In this document: one piece after another, positions 35,659 to 44,704 of the stretch
How positions within the stretch are numbered: position 1 is the first letter of the stretch
Layout of the letters: each line of letters begins with the position of its first letter
Assembly (NCBI GenBank): GCA_041658205.1
Contig: JBBAAO010000002.1
Location: forward strand, 124,001 to 188,000
Source of the DNA: Bacteroidota bacterium
GTDB lineage: Bacteria; Bacteroidota; Ignavibacteria; UBA10030; UBA8401
DNA length: 64,000 nucleotides
Direction of reading: 5' to 3'
Made by a program: the position numbers and the translations under genes
The notes under the pieces: model-generated
What the model was told of the DNA's origin: nothing
The model's input: the letters and a program-made list of their open reading frames with translations, nothing else
Databases searched by the model: none

Positions 35659-36138
35659 ATGAACACTTCAAGAATAGTAAAAACAATTAATTTATTTCAT
35701 CAACGATACGTTTCGATTATCTCGCTCCTTCAGCATCCACTGCTGTTATTAATCCGCTTATATTGGGGATATGATTTTTATCAAACAGGCTTAGGCAAAT
35801 TGAACAATTTGGAAGGGACGACGGAGTTCTTTGCATCGTTGAATATTCCGTTTCCTCACCTGAACGCCATTGCTGCCGGAACAACGGAGTTGACCTGCGG
35901 TATTTTACTGATGATTGGTCTTGGCTCACGATATTTTTCCCTTCCGCTTATTGTCATCATGTGTGTTGCCTACGCAACGGATGATTATGAAGCATTATCC
36001 AATATCTTCTCCGATGTGGAATCGTTTGTCGCTGCAACACCATTTCTCCATTTATTAGCGTCGCTCATTATTTTTATATTTGGCGCGGGAGCATTATCGG
36101 CAGACAATATCATTGGACGGTGGGTGGCAAAGAAATAA
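35659..36138 (+). CDS. DoxX-family membrane protein (BufD-like)
   Basis: 159-residue, four-helix membrane protein of the DoxX family, starting at the ATG 35659. Typical blocks are LLLIRLYWGYDFYQTGLGKL and LNAIAAGTTELTCGILLMIGLGSRYFSLPLIVIM. A DoxX protein is the usual last gene of bufferin-type operons, where it is thought to be linked to membrane redox chemistry or export. A terminator follows at 36161, closing the operon. Confidence 0.88.
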   Translation: MNTSRIVKTINLFHQRYVSIISLLQHPLLLLIRLYWGYDFYQTGLGKLNNLEGTTEFFASLNIPFPHLNAIAAGTTELTCGILLMIGLGSRYFSLPLIVIMCVAYATDDYEALSNIFSDVESFVAATPFLHLLASLIIFIFGAGALSADNIIGRWVAKK

Positions 36139-36160
36139 AACATTTCTTGTCTCATTAGAC

Positions 36161-36187
36161 AAAACCTTGCAACCGTTGCAAGGTTTT
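36161..36187 (+). terminator. Intrinsic terminator of the RiPP operon
   Basis: aaaaccttgcaa (36161-36172) pairs with ttgcaaggtttt (36176-36187), loop ccg, followed by a T. Confidence 0.8.
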
Positions 36188-36275
36188 TGTCGTTTAAAGA
36201 AATGCTTCATCGCGTTGCCTTGTTCAACGAAAAAAAATTCCCTATCTTCTTTAACAATTTAATGCAGGTGCCTTT

Positions 36276-37508
36276 ATGCGAAATGTTGTCATTACAGGAA
36301 TGGGTTTGATCTCCCCGTTAGGCCTTTCCGTTCAAGAGTCGTGGCAAAATGCCATTGCAGGAAAATCCAGCGTCGGTTACATTACACGATTTGCAAAAGA
36401 GCAATTTGTCACTCAAATTGCTGCAGAAGTAAAAGGTTTCGATCCGAAGAAATATTTTGAAGCAAAAGAAGTGAGCCGGTGGGATCTTTGCGTGCAATAT
36501 GGCATTGGAGCAGCGCTCGATGCGGTCGCCGATTCCGATTTTGTCATCACTCCGGAAAATGCTGAACGAGTCGGCATTATTATGGGATCCGGCGTAGGTG
36601 GATTGATCGGCATTAGTCACACGTCGGTAAATCTTGATAAAGGGGGACCGAAACAAGTCTCGCCTTTTTTTATACCATCGGTTATCATCAATATGATTTC
36701 CGGCCTTTTAGCGATTCGTCTTGGAGCAAAAGGAATTAATTATAGTGTTGTTTCCGCGTGTGCCACCAGTAATCATGCCATTGCAGACGGGTATTATGCA
36801 ATTCAACGGGACGAAGCAGATATGATGATTGTCGGCGGTGCGGAAGCTCCCATTACGGAGATTGGTATTGCGGGATTCTGTGCTTCACGAGCCATGAGTA
36901 AACGGAATGATGAACCACAGCGGGCTTCAAGGCCTTTTGATAAGGATAGAGACGGATTTGTTCTTGGTGAAGGTTCGGGTGCATTTGTGATTGAAGAAGA
37001 AGAACATGCAAAAAGGCGTGGCGCAAAAATCTACGGAAGAATTCTCGGGATCGGAATGACTGCCGATGCATTCCATTTCACCGCTCCTCCTGAAGATGGC
37101 AACGGTGCAATGCGGGCGATGAAATTAGCCGTACAACACGCTGGCCTTAAACCGGAAGATATCGATTATGTCAATGCTCACGGTACATCAACCGGGCTTG
37201 GCGACATTGCTGAGACGAAAGCGGTAAAAGGATTGTTTGGAGAATATGCTAAAAAAATAATGGTGAGCTCTACAAAATCCATGCACGGACATCTCCTTGG
37301 CGGAGCGGGAGCAGTAGAAGCGGTGCTCACGATCCTTGCATTGAAAGAAGGAATCATTCCGCCAACGATCAATCTGGATAACCCCGATTCGGCATGCGAT
37401 TTAGATTATGTGCCGAATGTTGCGCGAAAAAAAGAAATACGGTACGCTCTTTCCAATGGATTTGGATTTGGCGGAACGAATGCAAGCATTTGTTTTGGTA
37501 AGGCGTAA
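36276..37508 (+). CDS. fabF: 3-oxoacyl-[acyl-carrier-protein] synthase II
   Basis: Condensing enzyme of fatty-acid elongation, 410 residues. Catalytic triad: C162 in VSACATSNHA, H302 in NAHGTSTGLGD and H337 in STKSMHGHLLGGAG; the C-terminal SNGFGFGGTNAS is intact. No acpP or other fab gene accompanies it here. Instead it sits six bases ahead of a receiver-only protein and, through it, the putrescine enzyme gene, so it may be an additional FabF copy under separate control. Confidence 0.96.
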   Translation: MRNVVITGMGLISPLGLSVQESWQNAIAGKSSVGYITRFAKEQFVTQIAAEVKGFDPKKYFEAKEVSRWDLCVQYGIGAALDAVADSDFVITPENAERVGIIMGSGVGGLIGISHTSVNLDKGGPKQVSPFFIPSVIINMISGLLAIRLGAKGINYSVVSACATSNHAIADGYYAIQRDEADMMIVGGAEAPITEIGIAGFCASRAMSKRNDEPQRASRPFDKDRDGFVLGEGSGAFVIEEEEHAKRRGAKIYGRILGIGMTADAFHFTAPPEDGNGAMRAMKLAVQHAGLKPEDIDYVNAHGTSTGLGDIAETKAVKGLFGEYAKKIMVSSTKSMHGHLLGGAGAVEAVLTILALKEGIIPPTINLDNPDSACDLDYVPNVARKKEIRYALSNGFGFGGTNASICFGKA

Positions 37509-37514
37509 ACGTTT

Positions 37515-37901
37515 ATGACCGTACAAAAGAAACAATTGACATTTTTAGTTGTTGATGACGACATACCGCTTTCACTCTTTTTTAAGCAAACACTGCTGTT
37601 GGATGATCACCGTGTATTTCTTGCCGTAAATGAGCATGGGGCATTGGAAGTTCTCAAAAATGAAACAATTGACATTCTGTTATGCGATCTTGTGCTTCCC
37701 GGTTTAGACGGATCAAAAATTATTGAGATCGTAAAAGAGCGTTACCCTGATGTTTATTGTGTTCTCATTTCAGGATATCATGATAAACTGAAACTTCCGA
37801 ACAGTAAGGCGGATCTCAACGTTGGCAAACCCATTTTAAAGGAAACGTTAGGATCCATCATTCAAAAATTTCATCGTAGCCATTCAAAACAGAAAAAATA
37901 G
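37515..37901 (+). CDS. Single-domain response regulator receiver protein
   Basis: 128-residue receiver with acidic pocket D14-D16, phosphoacceptor D58 (LLCDLVLPGLDG), the S of LISGYHDK in the Thr/Ser position, and a terminal lysine in VGKPI. No output domain follows. It lies six bases after fabF and two bases before aguB. The cognate kinase is not in the immediate neighbourhood. It may relay phosphate or regulate by protein contact. Confidence 0.9.
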   Translation: MTVQKKQLTFLVVDDDIPLSLFFKQTLLLDDHRVFLAVNEHGALEVLKNETIDILLCDLVLPGLDGSKIIEIVKERYPDVYCVLISGYHDKLKLPNSKADLNVGKPILKETLGSIIQKFHRSHSKQKK

Positions 37902-37903
37902 TT

Positions 37904-38776
37904 ATGAGTATCGACCGTATTGTCAATATCGGACTTGTGCAAACAAGCTGTTCCAGCGACACAGAGTCAAATATGGCAAAAGCACTCAGCGGAATCCGTA
38001 CTGCCGCATCAAAAGGGGCGAACATTGTCTGTCTGCAGGAATTATTTACTTCACTCTACTTTTGCGACAAGGAAGATTATGCGCCGTTCAAACTTGCCGA
38101 AGCAATCCCGGGCAAATCAACAGAGATGCTACAGCCAATCGCGAAAGAATTGGGAGTAGTGATTATTGCATCATTGTTTGAACGTCGGGCGGAAGGAATC
38201 TATCACAACACAACCGCTGTGATTGACGCCGATGGAACGTATCTTGGGAAATATCGCAAGATGCATATCCCCGACGATCCGGCATACTACGAAAAATTTT
38301 ATTTTACTCCCGGCGATCTCGGATTTAAATCATTTGCGACAAAATTTGGTAAACTCGGTGTGCTCATTTGCTGGGATCAGTGGTATCCCGAAGCGGCGCG
38401 ATTGACGGCACTGTCCGGAGCAGAAATTCTTTTCTATCCTACTGCTATTGGATGGGCTGACGGAGAGGATCCAAAGGTGAACAAAATCCAACACGATGCG
38501 TGGGAAACAATTCAACGTTCGCACGCTGTGGCAAACGGTATTCCGGTTGTATCTGTAAACCGTGTGGGACACGAAGGGAATCAAACATTTTGGGGCGGTT
38601 CGTTTGTTGCCGGAAATCAGGGAGAGATTCTCTTCAAAGCATCCCACGATAAGGAAGAAGTAAATGTTGTTGCGATCGATCTCGGACGATCTAATACCAC
38701 CCGAATCCATTGGCCGTTCCTTCGCGACAGAAGGATTGACGCCTACTCCGATATGACAAAACGATTCATTGATTAA
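37904..38776 (+). CDS. aguB: N-carbamoylputrescine amidase
   Basis: Nitrilase-superfamily enzyme, 290 residues, hydrolysing N-carbamoylputrescine to putrescine. Catalytic triad: E46 (CLQELF), K119 (YRKMHIPDDP) and C156 (LICWDQWYPEAARL). The stretch HIPDDPAYYEKFYFTPGD is characteristic of AguB. With agmatine deiminase encoded 145 bases downstream, it forms the arginine/agmatine route to putrescine. Confidence 0.95.
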   Translation: MSIDRIVNIGLVQTSCSSDTESNMAKALSGIRTAASKGANIVCLQELFTSLYFCDKEDYAPFKLAEAIPGKSTEMLQPIAKELGVVIIASLFERRAEGIYHNTTAVIDADGTYLGKYRKMHIPDDPAYYEKFYFTPGDLGFKSFATKFGKLGVLICWDQWYPEAARLTALSGAEILFYPTAIGWADGEDPKVNKIQHDAWETIQRSHAVANGIPVVSVNRVGHEGNQTFWGGSFVAGNQGEILFKASHDKEEVNVVAIDLGRSNTTRIHWPFLRDRRIDAYSDMTKRFID

Positions 38777-38921
38777 AGCCAATGAACAATAATCAATAAC
38801 CATGGATCGGAAAGATAATGTCTTGGCAAAAAAATCGTTCGCCTTTTCAAAAATTCTCTTCGCAATATTAAAAACAACTCGAATTAACAAGACATAATAT
38901 ATGGTAATTGATTTTTGATAA

Positions 38922-39974
38922 ATGATCATTGAAAAGAAGACACCAAAACAATTAGGATACCGTTTTCCTGCCGAATGGGAACCACAAAAAGCAACGTGGC
39001 TGTCATGGGCGCATAAATTAGAATCGTGGCCGGAGAAGTTCGAACCTGTTCCGTATATCTACACCAATATTGTTAAGACCATCGCACGATTTCAGCATGT
39101 AAACATCAATGTCAAAGACGATGAGATGTTCCACGATGTGAAGTCTCGATTGATTCTTTCTGGAGTTGCCGAGGATCGATTTACGCTCTATCGTATTCCC
39201 ACCAATGATGCGTGGTGCAGAGATCATGGTCCTGCGTTTGTTGTCAATCCACACGCTAAGGATAAACTTGCGATTGTTGACTGGGGATATAATGCATGGG
39301 GAGGGAAGTATCCGCCGTTCGATTTGGATGATGTTGTGCCGACGAAAATTGCAGAACAGTACAATGTTCCGGTATTTTATCCGGGAATTGTGATGGAAGG
39401 TGGCTCCATAGAAGTGAATGGAAAAGGATGCCTTCTCACAACCAAAGCATGCCTTCTGAATGAAAATCGCAATCCGAATCTTCATCAGGAACAGATTGAG
39501 ACATATTTAAAAGAATATTACGGACAAGAAAAGATTCTCTGGCTGAATGACGGTATTGTGGGAGACGATACGGACGGGCATATCGACGATCTTTCCCGTT
39601 TTGTCAACCCGACAACGATTGTTACCTGCGTTGAGGAAGATCCGCAGGATGAGAATTATGAAATACTTCAAGAAAATCTTAAACTGCTTCACACACTGAC
39701 TGATCAGGATAATAATCCGTTCAACATTGTTGAGTTACCAATGCCAGGATTTGTTGCATACGACGGGCAGCGTTTGCCCGCAAGCTATGCAAACTTCCTT
39801 ATCGGCAATGGATTCGTCATTGTTCCTGTCTTCAATCATCCCAACGATTTGAAAGCGCTTAACATCATTCAGAAACAATTTCCGGATCGATCAGTGATCG
39901 GTATCGATTGCGTTGATCTTGTGTGGGGATTAGGGACGCTGCATTGTATTAGTCAGCAGGAGCCGATGGTATAG
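38922..39974 (+). CDS. aguA: Agmatine deiminase
   Basis: Converts agmatine to N-carbamoylputrescine and ammonia. 350 residues; guanidino-group-modifying fold with TNDAWCRDHGPAFVV, DDTDGHIDDLSRFV and the nucleophile C342 in LGTLHCISQQEP. Works directly before the AguB reaction. The ATG at 38922 is the natural start. A bidirectional terminator closes the gene. No arginine decarboxylase gene is seen in the window. Confidence 0.96.
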   Translation: MIIEKKTPKQLGYRFPAEWEPQKATWLSWAHKLESWPEKFEPVPYIYTNIVKTIARFQHVNINVKDDEMFHDVKSRLILSGVAEDRFTLYRIPTNDAWCRDHGPAFVVNPHAKDKLAIVDWGYNAWGGKYPPFDLDDVVPTKIAEQYNVPVFYPGIVMEGGSIEVNGKGCLLTTKACLLNENRNPNLHQEQIETYLKEYYGQEKILWLNDGIVGDDTDGHIDDLSRFVNPTTIVTCVEEDPQDENYEILQENLKLLHTLTDQDNNPFNIVELPMPGFVAYDGQRLPASYANFLIGNGFVIVPVFNHPNDLKALNIIQKQFPDRSVIGIDCVDLVWGLGTLHCISQQEPMV

Positions 39975-39994
39975 TTGACATTCTTAAGATTGAA

Positions 39995-40024
39995 AAAAAA
40001 TCCCGCTTCAAGCGGGATTTTTTG
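39995..40024. terminator. Bidirectional terminator between aguA and typA
   Basis: aaaatcccgctt and aagcgggatttt form a perfect hairpin in 39997-40020 flanked by A-run and T-run, placed between convergent genes. Confidence 0.85.
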
Positions 40025-40045
40025 TTACTGCAATAGTAATTTACC

Positions 40046-41893
40046 TTACTCTTCAATCACTGCTTTTTTCTTCGAAGCGCGGTTGCGCTCGTTTTGATCG
40101 AGAATTTTTTTGCGTAGTCGAATGAAATTCGGTGTGACTTCAACATATTCATCATCGCCGATCCATTCAATCGCCTGTTCCAGTGTCATCAGAAGCGGTG
40201 GTTCCAGCCGTACTGATTCATCTGTTCCGGACGCACGCATGTTCGTCAACTGTTTTGCTTTGCAGACGTTTACCGTCATATCCCCTTCGCGCGAATTTTC
40301 GCCTACGATCATCCCGGAATATACTTTTGTCTGTGGGTTGATGAAGAATGTCGAACGATCCTGAAGTTTGAACATTCCATATGCAACCGATTCACCTGTT
40401 TCAAGCGAAACTAACGCTCCGCGCGTACGGTGAGACAATTCTCCTTTAAACGGTTCGTAGCCATGAAAATTATGATGCAGAATGCCGGTTCCTTTTGTCT
40501 GTGTCATGAATTCATTTCGGAAACCGATTAAACCTCGCGCTGGAACGAAAAACTCCAAACGGGTATTGCCGTTGGAGGAGATCATATTCTTCATCTCCCC
40601 TTTGCGTTTGCCAAGATTTTCAATGACTGTTCCGGTGAATTCATCCGGCACGTCGATAATCACATGCTCGATCGGTTCACAGAGAACATCATCGATTCGT
40701 TTGTAGATCACTTGCGGACGGGAAACCTGCAATTCAAATCCTTCGCGGCGCATATTCTCAATCAACACGCCAAGATGCAATTCGCCTCGTCCGCTCACTT
40801 TGAACACATCCGGAGTATCGGTAAGTTCTACCTGCAGACTGACATTCGAACGAAGTTCTTTCATCAATCGTTCTTGCAGATTTCTTGTTGTGACATATTT
40901 TCCGTCCTGGCCGGCGAATGGTGAGTTGTTCACCACAAAGTTCATCGTCAGTGTCGGTTCTTCGATTGCAACGAACGGAAGCGGAGTCGGATCAGCGGCA
41001 TCAACAATCGTTTCGCCGATATCGACATCTTCCATACCCGAGATCGCAATAATGTCACCGACGCTTGATTCTTCTATTTCAATGCGCTTCAAACCTTCGA
41101 ACGTATACATTTTCGCTACGCGCGCATCTTCCGTTACACCGTTCCGGTGAATAATCTTCATCTGGTTCTTAATGTGGATTGCGCCGCGATGTACTTTTCC
41201 GATGCCAAGACGACCGAGATAATCGTTATAGTCAATCGTTGTTACAAGCATCTGGAACGGAGCGTTGATATCGCCGGTGGGCGGGGGAATCTTTGACACG
41301 ATCGCATCGAACAATGGTTCGAGCGAGGTTCCTTTATCTTCCAGCTCAAGCTGTGCAATTCCCTGTTTGGAAATTGCGTAGATGGTCGGAAAATCTAATT
41401 GCTGATCGTTCGCACCGAGTGATAAGAAAAGTTCGAACACCTCATCCAATACTTCATGGGCGCGGGCATCCTTACGATCGATCTTATTGATAACGACGAT
41501 TGGCTGAAGATGCAGATCCAAAGATTTTTTGAGAACAAATTTTGTTCCGGGGAGCGGTCCTTCGGAAGCGTCCACCAACAGCAACACGCCGTCCACCATC
41601 TTTAGTGTACGTTCTACTTCACCGGCAAAGTCCGAGTGACCAGGAGTGTCGACAATATTGATCTTATATTTTTCTTTCGTTGTCTTATCGGTATAGAAAA
41701 CGGAGGTATTCTTTGCAAGAATAGTGATACCGCGTTCTTTTTCCTGAGCGTTGGAATCCATAACGCGGGTTTCCATATGCTGGTTTTCGCGAAACGTTCC
41801 GGTTTGACGTAATAATTGATCGACCAGCGTAGTTTTGCCATGGTCAACGTGTGCGATAATGGCGATATTGCGGATATTGCTTTGTTTGAACAT
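40046..41893 (-). CDS. typA: Translational GTPase BipA/TypA
   Basis: 615-residue ribosome-associated GTPase of the EF-G family acting in 50S assembly and stress adaptation. G1 is AHVDHGKTTL, G3 VDTPGHSDFAGEV and G4 NKIDR; beta-barrel, EF-G-like domains and the TypA-specific C-terminal domain follow (YGMFKLQDRSTFFI, SDESVRLEPP-type region as GTDESVRLEPPLLM). Start MFKQSNIRNIAIIAHVDHG is conserved. Monocistronic. It is an ordinary core gene. Confidence 0.97.
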   Translation of the reverse strand: MFKQSNIRNIAIIAHVDHGKTTLVDQLLRQTGTFRENQHMETRVMDSNAQEKERGITILAKNTSVFYTDKTTKEKYKINIVDTPGHSDFAGEVERTLKMVDGVLLLVDASEGPLPGTKFVLKKSLDLHLQPIVVINKIDRKDARAHEVLDEVFELFLSLGANDQQLDFPTIYAISKQGIAQLELEDKGTSLEPLFDAIVSKIPPPTGDINAPFQMLVTTIDYNDYLGRLGIGKVHRGAIHIKNQMKIIHRNGVTEDARVAKMYTFEGLKRIEIEESSVGDIIAISGMEDVDIGETIVDAADPTPLPFVAIEEPTLTMNFVVNNSPFAGQDGKYVTTRNLQERLMKELRSNVSLQVELTDTPDVFKVSGRGELHLGVLIENMRREGFELQVSRPQVIYKRIDDVLCEPIEHVIIDVPDEFTGTVIENLGKRKGEMKNMISSNGNTRLEFFVPARGLIGFRNEFMTQTKGTGILHHNFHGYEPFKGELSHRTRGALVSLETGESVAYGMFKLQDRSTFFINPQTKVYSGMIVGENSREGDMTVNVCKAKQLTNMRASGTDESVRLEPPLLMTLEQAIEWIGDDEYVEVTPNFIRLRKKILDQNERNRASKKKAVIEE

Positions 41894-42000
41894 TATGCTT
41901 TCCTAAACATCTCACACAAAGTCATTAAGGAATAAAGAAAAAACGACGAATATATCGATATTTATTCTTTGTGCCTTGGTGTGAGAACAAAATTGTATAA

Positions 42001-42032
42001 TAAAAAACGTCCCGAATTGCGTACGGGACGTT
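42001..42032 (-). terminator. Intrinsic terminator of the ATPase/TOPRIM pair
   Basis: aacgtcccg (42006-42014) pairs with cgggacgtt (42024-42032); on the minus strand the stem is followed by TTTTTTATTAT. It lies 49 bases beyond the stop of the TOPRIM-like gene. Confidence 0.8.
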
Positions 42033-42080
42033 CAATTGACTGCACTAAGATACGAAAATTATCGAATACTTACAATCTTA

Positions 42081-42788
42081 TTAAATCATGGAATTAACCT
42101 CATCTATTAACTCTTTCAAGGATATATTTTTATTGAATGAGTTAAAGTAAATATTCCCATAATCTATAGAATTTATCGTCCTGTTTATTGAGCTCTCGCT
42201 TTTATTATAGCCCAGACCTGCTAAATGATAAATATCATTTAGTTTTTGTGACGGTTCATCAAAAATCGTGGTATCATCAGTTCTGGGATTGAATCCAAGG
42301 TTTGTGAAAATATATTCAGGTGTTAGAGAAGTGTGAATTTTACCAAAGTGATTTTCTTCAGTTAAAAACCATGCTTCAATTTCCATAATACTTAGTATAA
42401 ATTTAATAGGCAATTTACTCTGGGGAATCCCGTAATACATCAGACGATTTAAAATTGGAATTTCTGTTCTTTTGAAATCTGGAAATACATCTCTCAATCC
42501 AATTATTTTTAAGTATCCATTTTTGAGCAGACTATCTCTTTGATCCTTAATATATGACTTAATAGTAGAGTCACCTCCGCAATCATAAATCAATATATAG
42601 TATTGAATTTCGTCCGTTATTTGTTTGGATGAAATCGTTGAAATTGTTATTGGAATACTAGATCCACCCTTTATAGTTTTAATATTAACAGCAACCCTTT
42701 TTTCCCCAAATATTTCAGTCAATAGTTTTTCTAAAAACAATCGTTCTGTAAGTCCTTCAACAAAAAATGCGATTTTCTTAATACTCAA
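42081..42788 (-). CDS. TOPRIM-like/DUF4276-type protein, probable effector of a two-gene defence system
   Basis: 235 residues, very AT-rich. The start FFVEGLTERLFLEKLL is the EGxTE motif of TOPRIM-like nuclease folds (E11, E15), and an acidic pair follows at YDCGGDST (D69, D73). Translation must begin at a TTG (42788) that directly abuts the TAA of the upstream ATPase gene (42789-42791); no ATG lies nearby, so expression depends on coupling. Comparable pairs (AAA ATPase plus DUF4435/DUF4276/RloB-like) occur in PARIS- and AbiL-type anti-phage systems. Exact family is unverified. Confidence 0.72.
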   Translation of the reverse strand: MSIKKIAFFVEGLTERLFLEKLLTEIFGEKRVAVNIKTIKGGSSIPITISTISSKQITDEIQYYILIYDCGGDSTIKSYIKDQRDSLLKNGYLKIIGLRDVFPDFKRTEIPILNRLMYYGIPQSKLPIKFILSIMEIEAWFLTEENHFGKIHTSLTPEYIFTNLGFNPRTDDTTIFDEPSQKLNDIYHLAGLGYNKSESSINRTINSIDYGNIYFNSFNKNISLKELIDEVNSMI

Positions 42789-43931
42789 TTAATTTAGACC
42801 AGTTTTGAAGAAATTAGTTGTAAAAAAATCAAAATTATTTAAACCTGTAAATCGAAATTCATCAAATATCTTTTCGGAGTTTTGCTTGTTATACATTGTT
42901 ACAATTCCACCATCTCGGTGAGTGATTTGCCAAAACTCTAAAGGTGTATTATTCATTACAAACTTATCGTTTGTAGACATTATTAGTTGTATTCCTATTT
43001 TTTTAGATTTTTCTATTAAAAGTTTTATCAGTTTCGTAGACCGATCAAAATCTAATCCTTCCCCAATGTCATCAATTAATACTGTTCCCTTCTTTTTTTC
43101 AAGCTGGTAGTAATTAAAGTGAATAAGCATTGATAAAGCTCTAAACATACCATCAGACATAGCGTTCTGATCTGTTATTCCAGATCTGTCAGATTCCTTG
43201 ACATGTAATCCAACAACTTTGGATGGTATTGGGGATTCGACTTGAATACTTTCCAAAGGTCCCAAATCTACATTATCAACATTATAACCTATCATCCTAA
43301 AATCAGAAATAATGTTGTTAATAAACTCATCCGAATAGTTTTTTTTCCCCCTTCTAAACACTTCTATGGATTTATCAGCTTCTTTCAAATTAAAATCTTC
43401 TGGTCTCGATTTATTGCTGTCCACAAGAGCAACGTATCTTTGTTTTTCATTTTCTGTCGCAAACCTAAAATGTCTAAGTTGTGAAGCCCAATCAAATAAA
43501 AGATTCAAATAAGGATATTGTATATCGTCCCTTCTTAATGCAACAAGTTCATTTGTAGGGATTTTAAATTTTTGTATTTGATGGTTTTCCATGCTTTTAA
43601 TTGTGCCGCTTCCATCGCTTATTCTCTCAATCAATTTTTCACCATCAATAATCAGTTCTTCATTTTGAACTATTCCATCGTTCAAAACTAAATTGTAATT
43701 TATTATGGTTTTATGATTGCTAAAATGTGTTTTATAAGTGCCCGTCTTATATGGAATTCTCGAGTTCAACAAAACATTAGTTAGTGACTTAATAACGTTT
43801 AATGTTCTAGTTTTACCAGAAGCATTATTACCAACAATTAAGTTTATAGTATTTAGTTTGAAATCTTCTAATTCCCAATACTTGGGATCAGTTTTGTTGA
43901 ATTCTGAATATGCAAAATTTTGAAGTATCAT
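42789..43931 (-). CDS. SMC/ABC-like AAA ATPase, sensor partner of the TOPRIM-like gene
   Basis: 380 residues, AT-rich. Walker A GNNASGKT (34-41), a signature-like block (QNAMSDGMFRALSMLIHF) and Walker B with catalytic acid LIDDIGEGLD, followed by IQLIMSTNDKFVM in the switch position; the architecture is that of AAA_15/AAA_21 ATPases found with TOPRIM or HNH effectors (OLD, PARIS AriA, AbiL). It lacks a fused nuclease, which the next gene would supply. Flanking genes have clearly higher GC, suggesting recent acquisition. Phage-defence function is inference. Confidence 0.82.
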   Translation of the reverse strand: MILQNFAYSEFNKTDPKYWELEDFKLNTINLIVGNNASGKTRTLNVIKSLTNVLLNSRIPYKTGTYKTHFSNHKTIINYNLVLNDGIVQNEELIIDGEKLIERISDGSGTIKSMENHQIQKFKIPTNELVALRRDDIQYPYLNLLFDWASQLRHFRFATENEKQRYVALVDSNKSRPEDFNLKEADKSIEVFRRGKKNYSDEFINNIISDFRMIGYNVDNVDLGPLESIQVESPIPSKVVGLHVKESDRSGITDQNAMSDGMFRALSMLIHFNYYQLEKKKGTVLIDDIGEGLDFDRSTKLIKLLIEKSKKIGIQLIMSTNDKFVMNNTPLEFWQITHRDGGIVTMYNKQNSEKIFDEFRFTGLNNFDFFTTNFFKTGLN

Positions 43932-44029
43932 GACTTATTTTCAAATCCCAACTGTTTATTCGCTAAAAAAGAATATATATAAATTACTAAAATTATTACG
44001 TATACACCAATTTCAATCTATATCGAAAA

Positions 44030-44650
44030 TTACTGACTTAATATTGATAATTTAGTCTTAATTTCGTCATGAAAATATCTATTTGTAAAATAAAAATAGA
44101 GATTTTTCCCCGGACAAACGGTCTTTGATGAGTAATCCCTGTGTGAACGGATGGAGTCGATAGGTACGTTGTACGTTTTTGATAAAAATGCCATCATTCT
44201 CACGGTTGCATCCAATTGCTCCTGGTTTGGTTCTACCTCTTCAAAATTTCCGACAACCTCGATCAAGGCATGACCGGCAGGATCGTATTCGGTATTGGTG
44301 TCGCCTGCGTAATTGATATTTCGACCTTCATAGATTTTCCCATCAAGATCGATGATGTAATGGTAGGGAATATCGATCCATTTCTTTTCTCTGCGGGACC
44401 AGCTCTGCAGGTTGCGCAGATATTGAATTGGATCTTTTCCTTTGGGAAACGGTTCACCTTGGTGATGAAGGGTGATGTGGGTAATGGTATGTTGTTTAGC
44501 CAACGAATCAATGGCCGGTGAGCCACCCCATTGCTGAACAGACACAATTTCATTTTCAATATCGCGAAATGAGAATTCTTTGGATGAGGAGCAACCATCG
44601 GTGACAATAATAATGAAAGATATCGATAGAAGGAGAGGGATGTATTTCAT
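44030..44650 (-). CDS. Exported N-acetylmuramoyl-L-alanine amidase (Amidase_2/PGRP fold)
   Basis: 206 residues from the ATG at 44650. A signal sequence ends in VTDGCSSSKE, possibly a non-canonical lipobox. The zinc amidase domain shows THITLHHQGEP, WIDIPYHYIIDLDGKIYEGR, GHALIEVVGNF and the ligand pair in SHRDYSSKTVCPGKNLY. It cleaves the amide between MurNAc and the stem peptide, in wall turnover or recycling. Monocistronic; 54 bases after the patatin gene. Confidence 0.92.
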   Translation of the reverse strand: MKYIPLLLSISFIIIVTDGCSSSKEFSFRDIENEIVSVQQWGGSPAIDSLAKQHTITHITLHHQGEPFPKGKDPIQYLRNLQSWSRREKKWIDIPYHYIIDLDGKIYEGRNINYAGDTNTEYDPAGHALIEVVGNFEEVEPNQEQLDATVRMMAFLSKTYNVPIDSIRSHRDYSSKTVCPGKNLYFYFTNRYFHDEIKTKLSILSQ

Positions 44651-44704
44651 AATAGTTTTTACTGCAATGTACATCTCATCGGCTGGAACAGCAAAACAAT
44701 ATTT

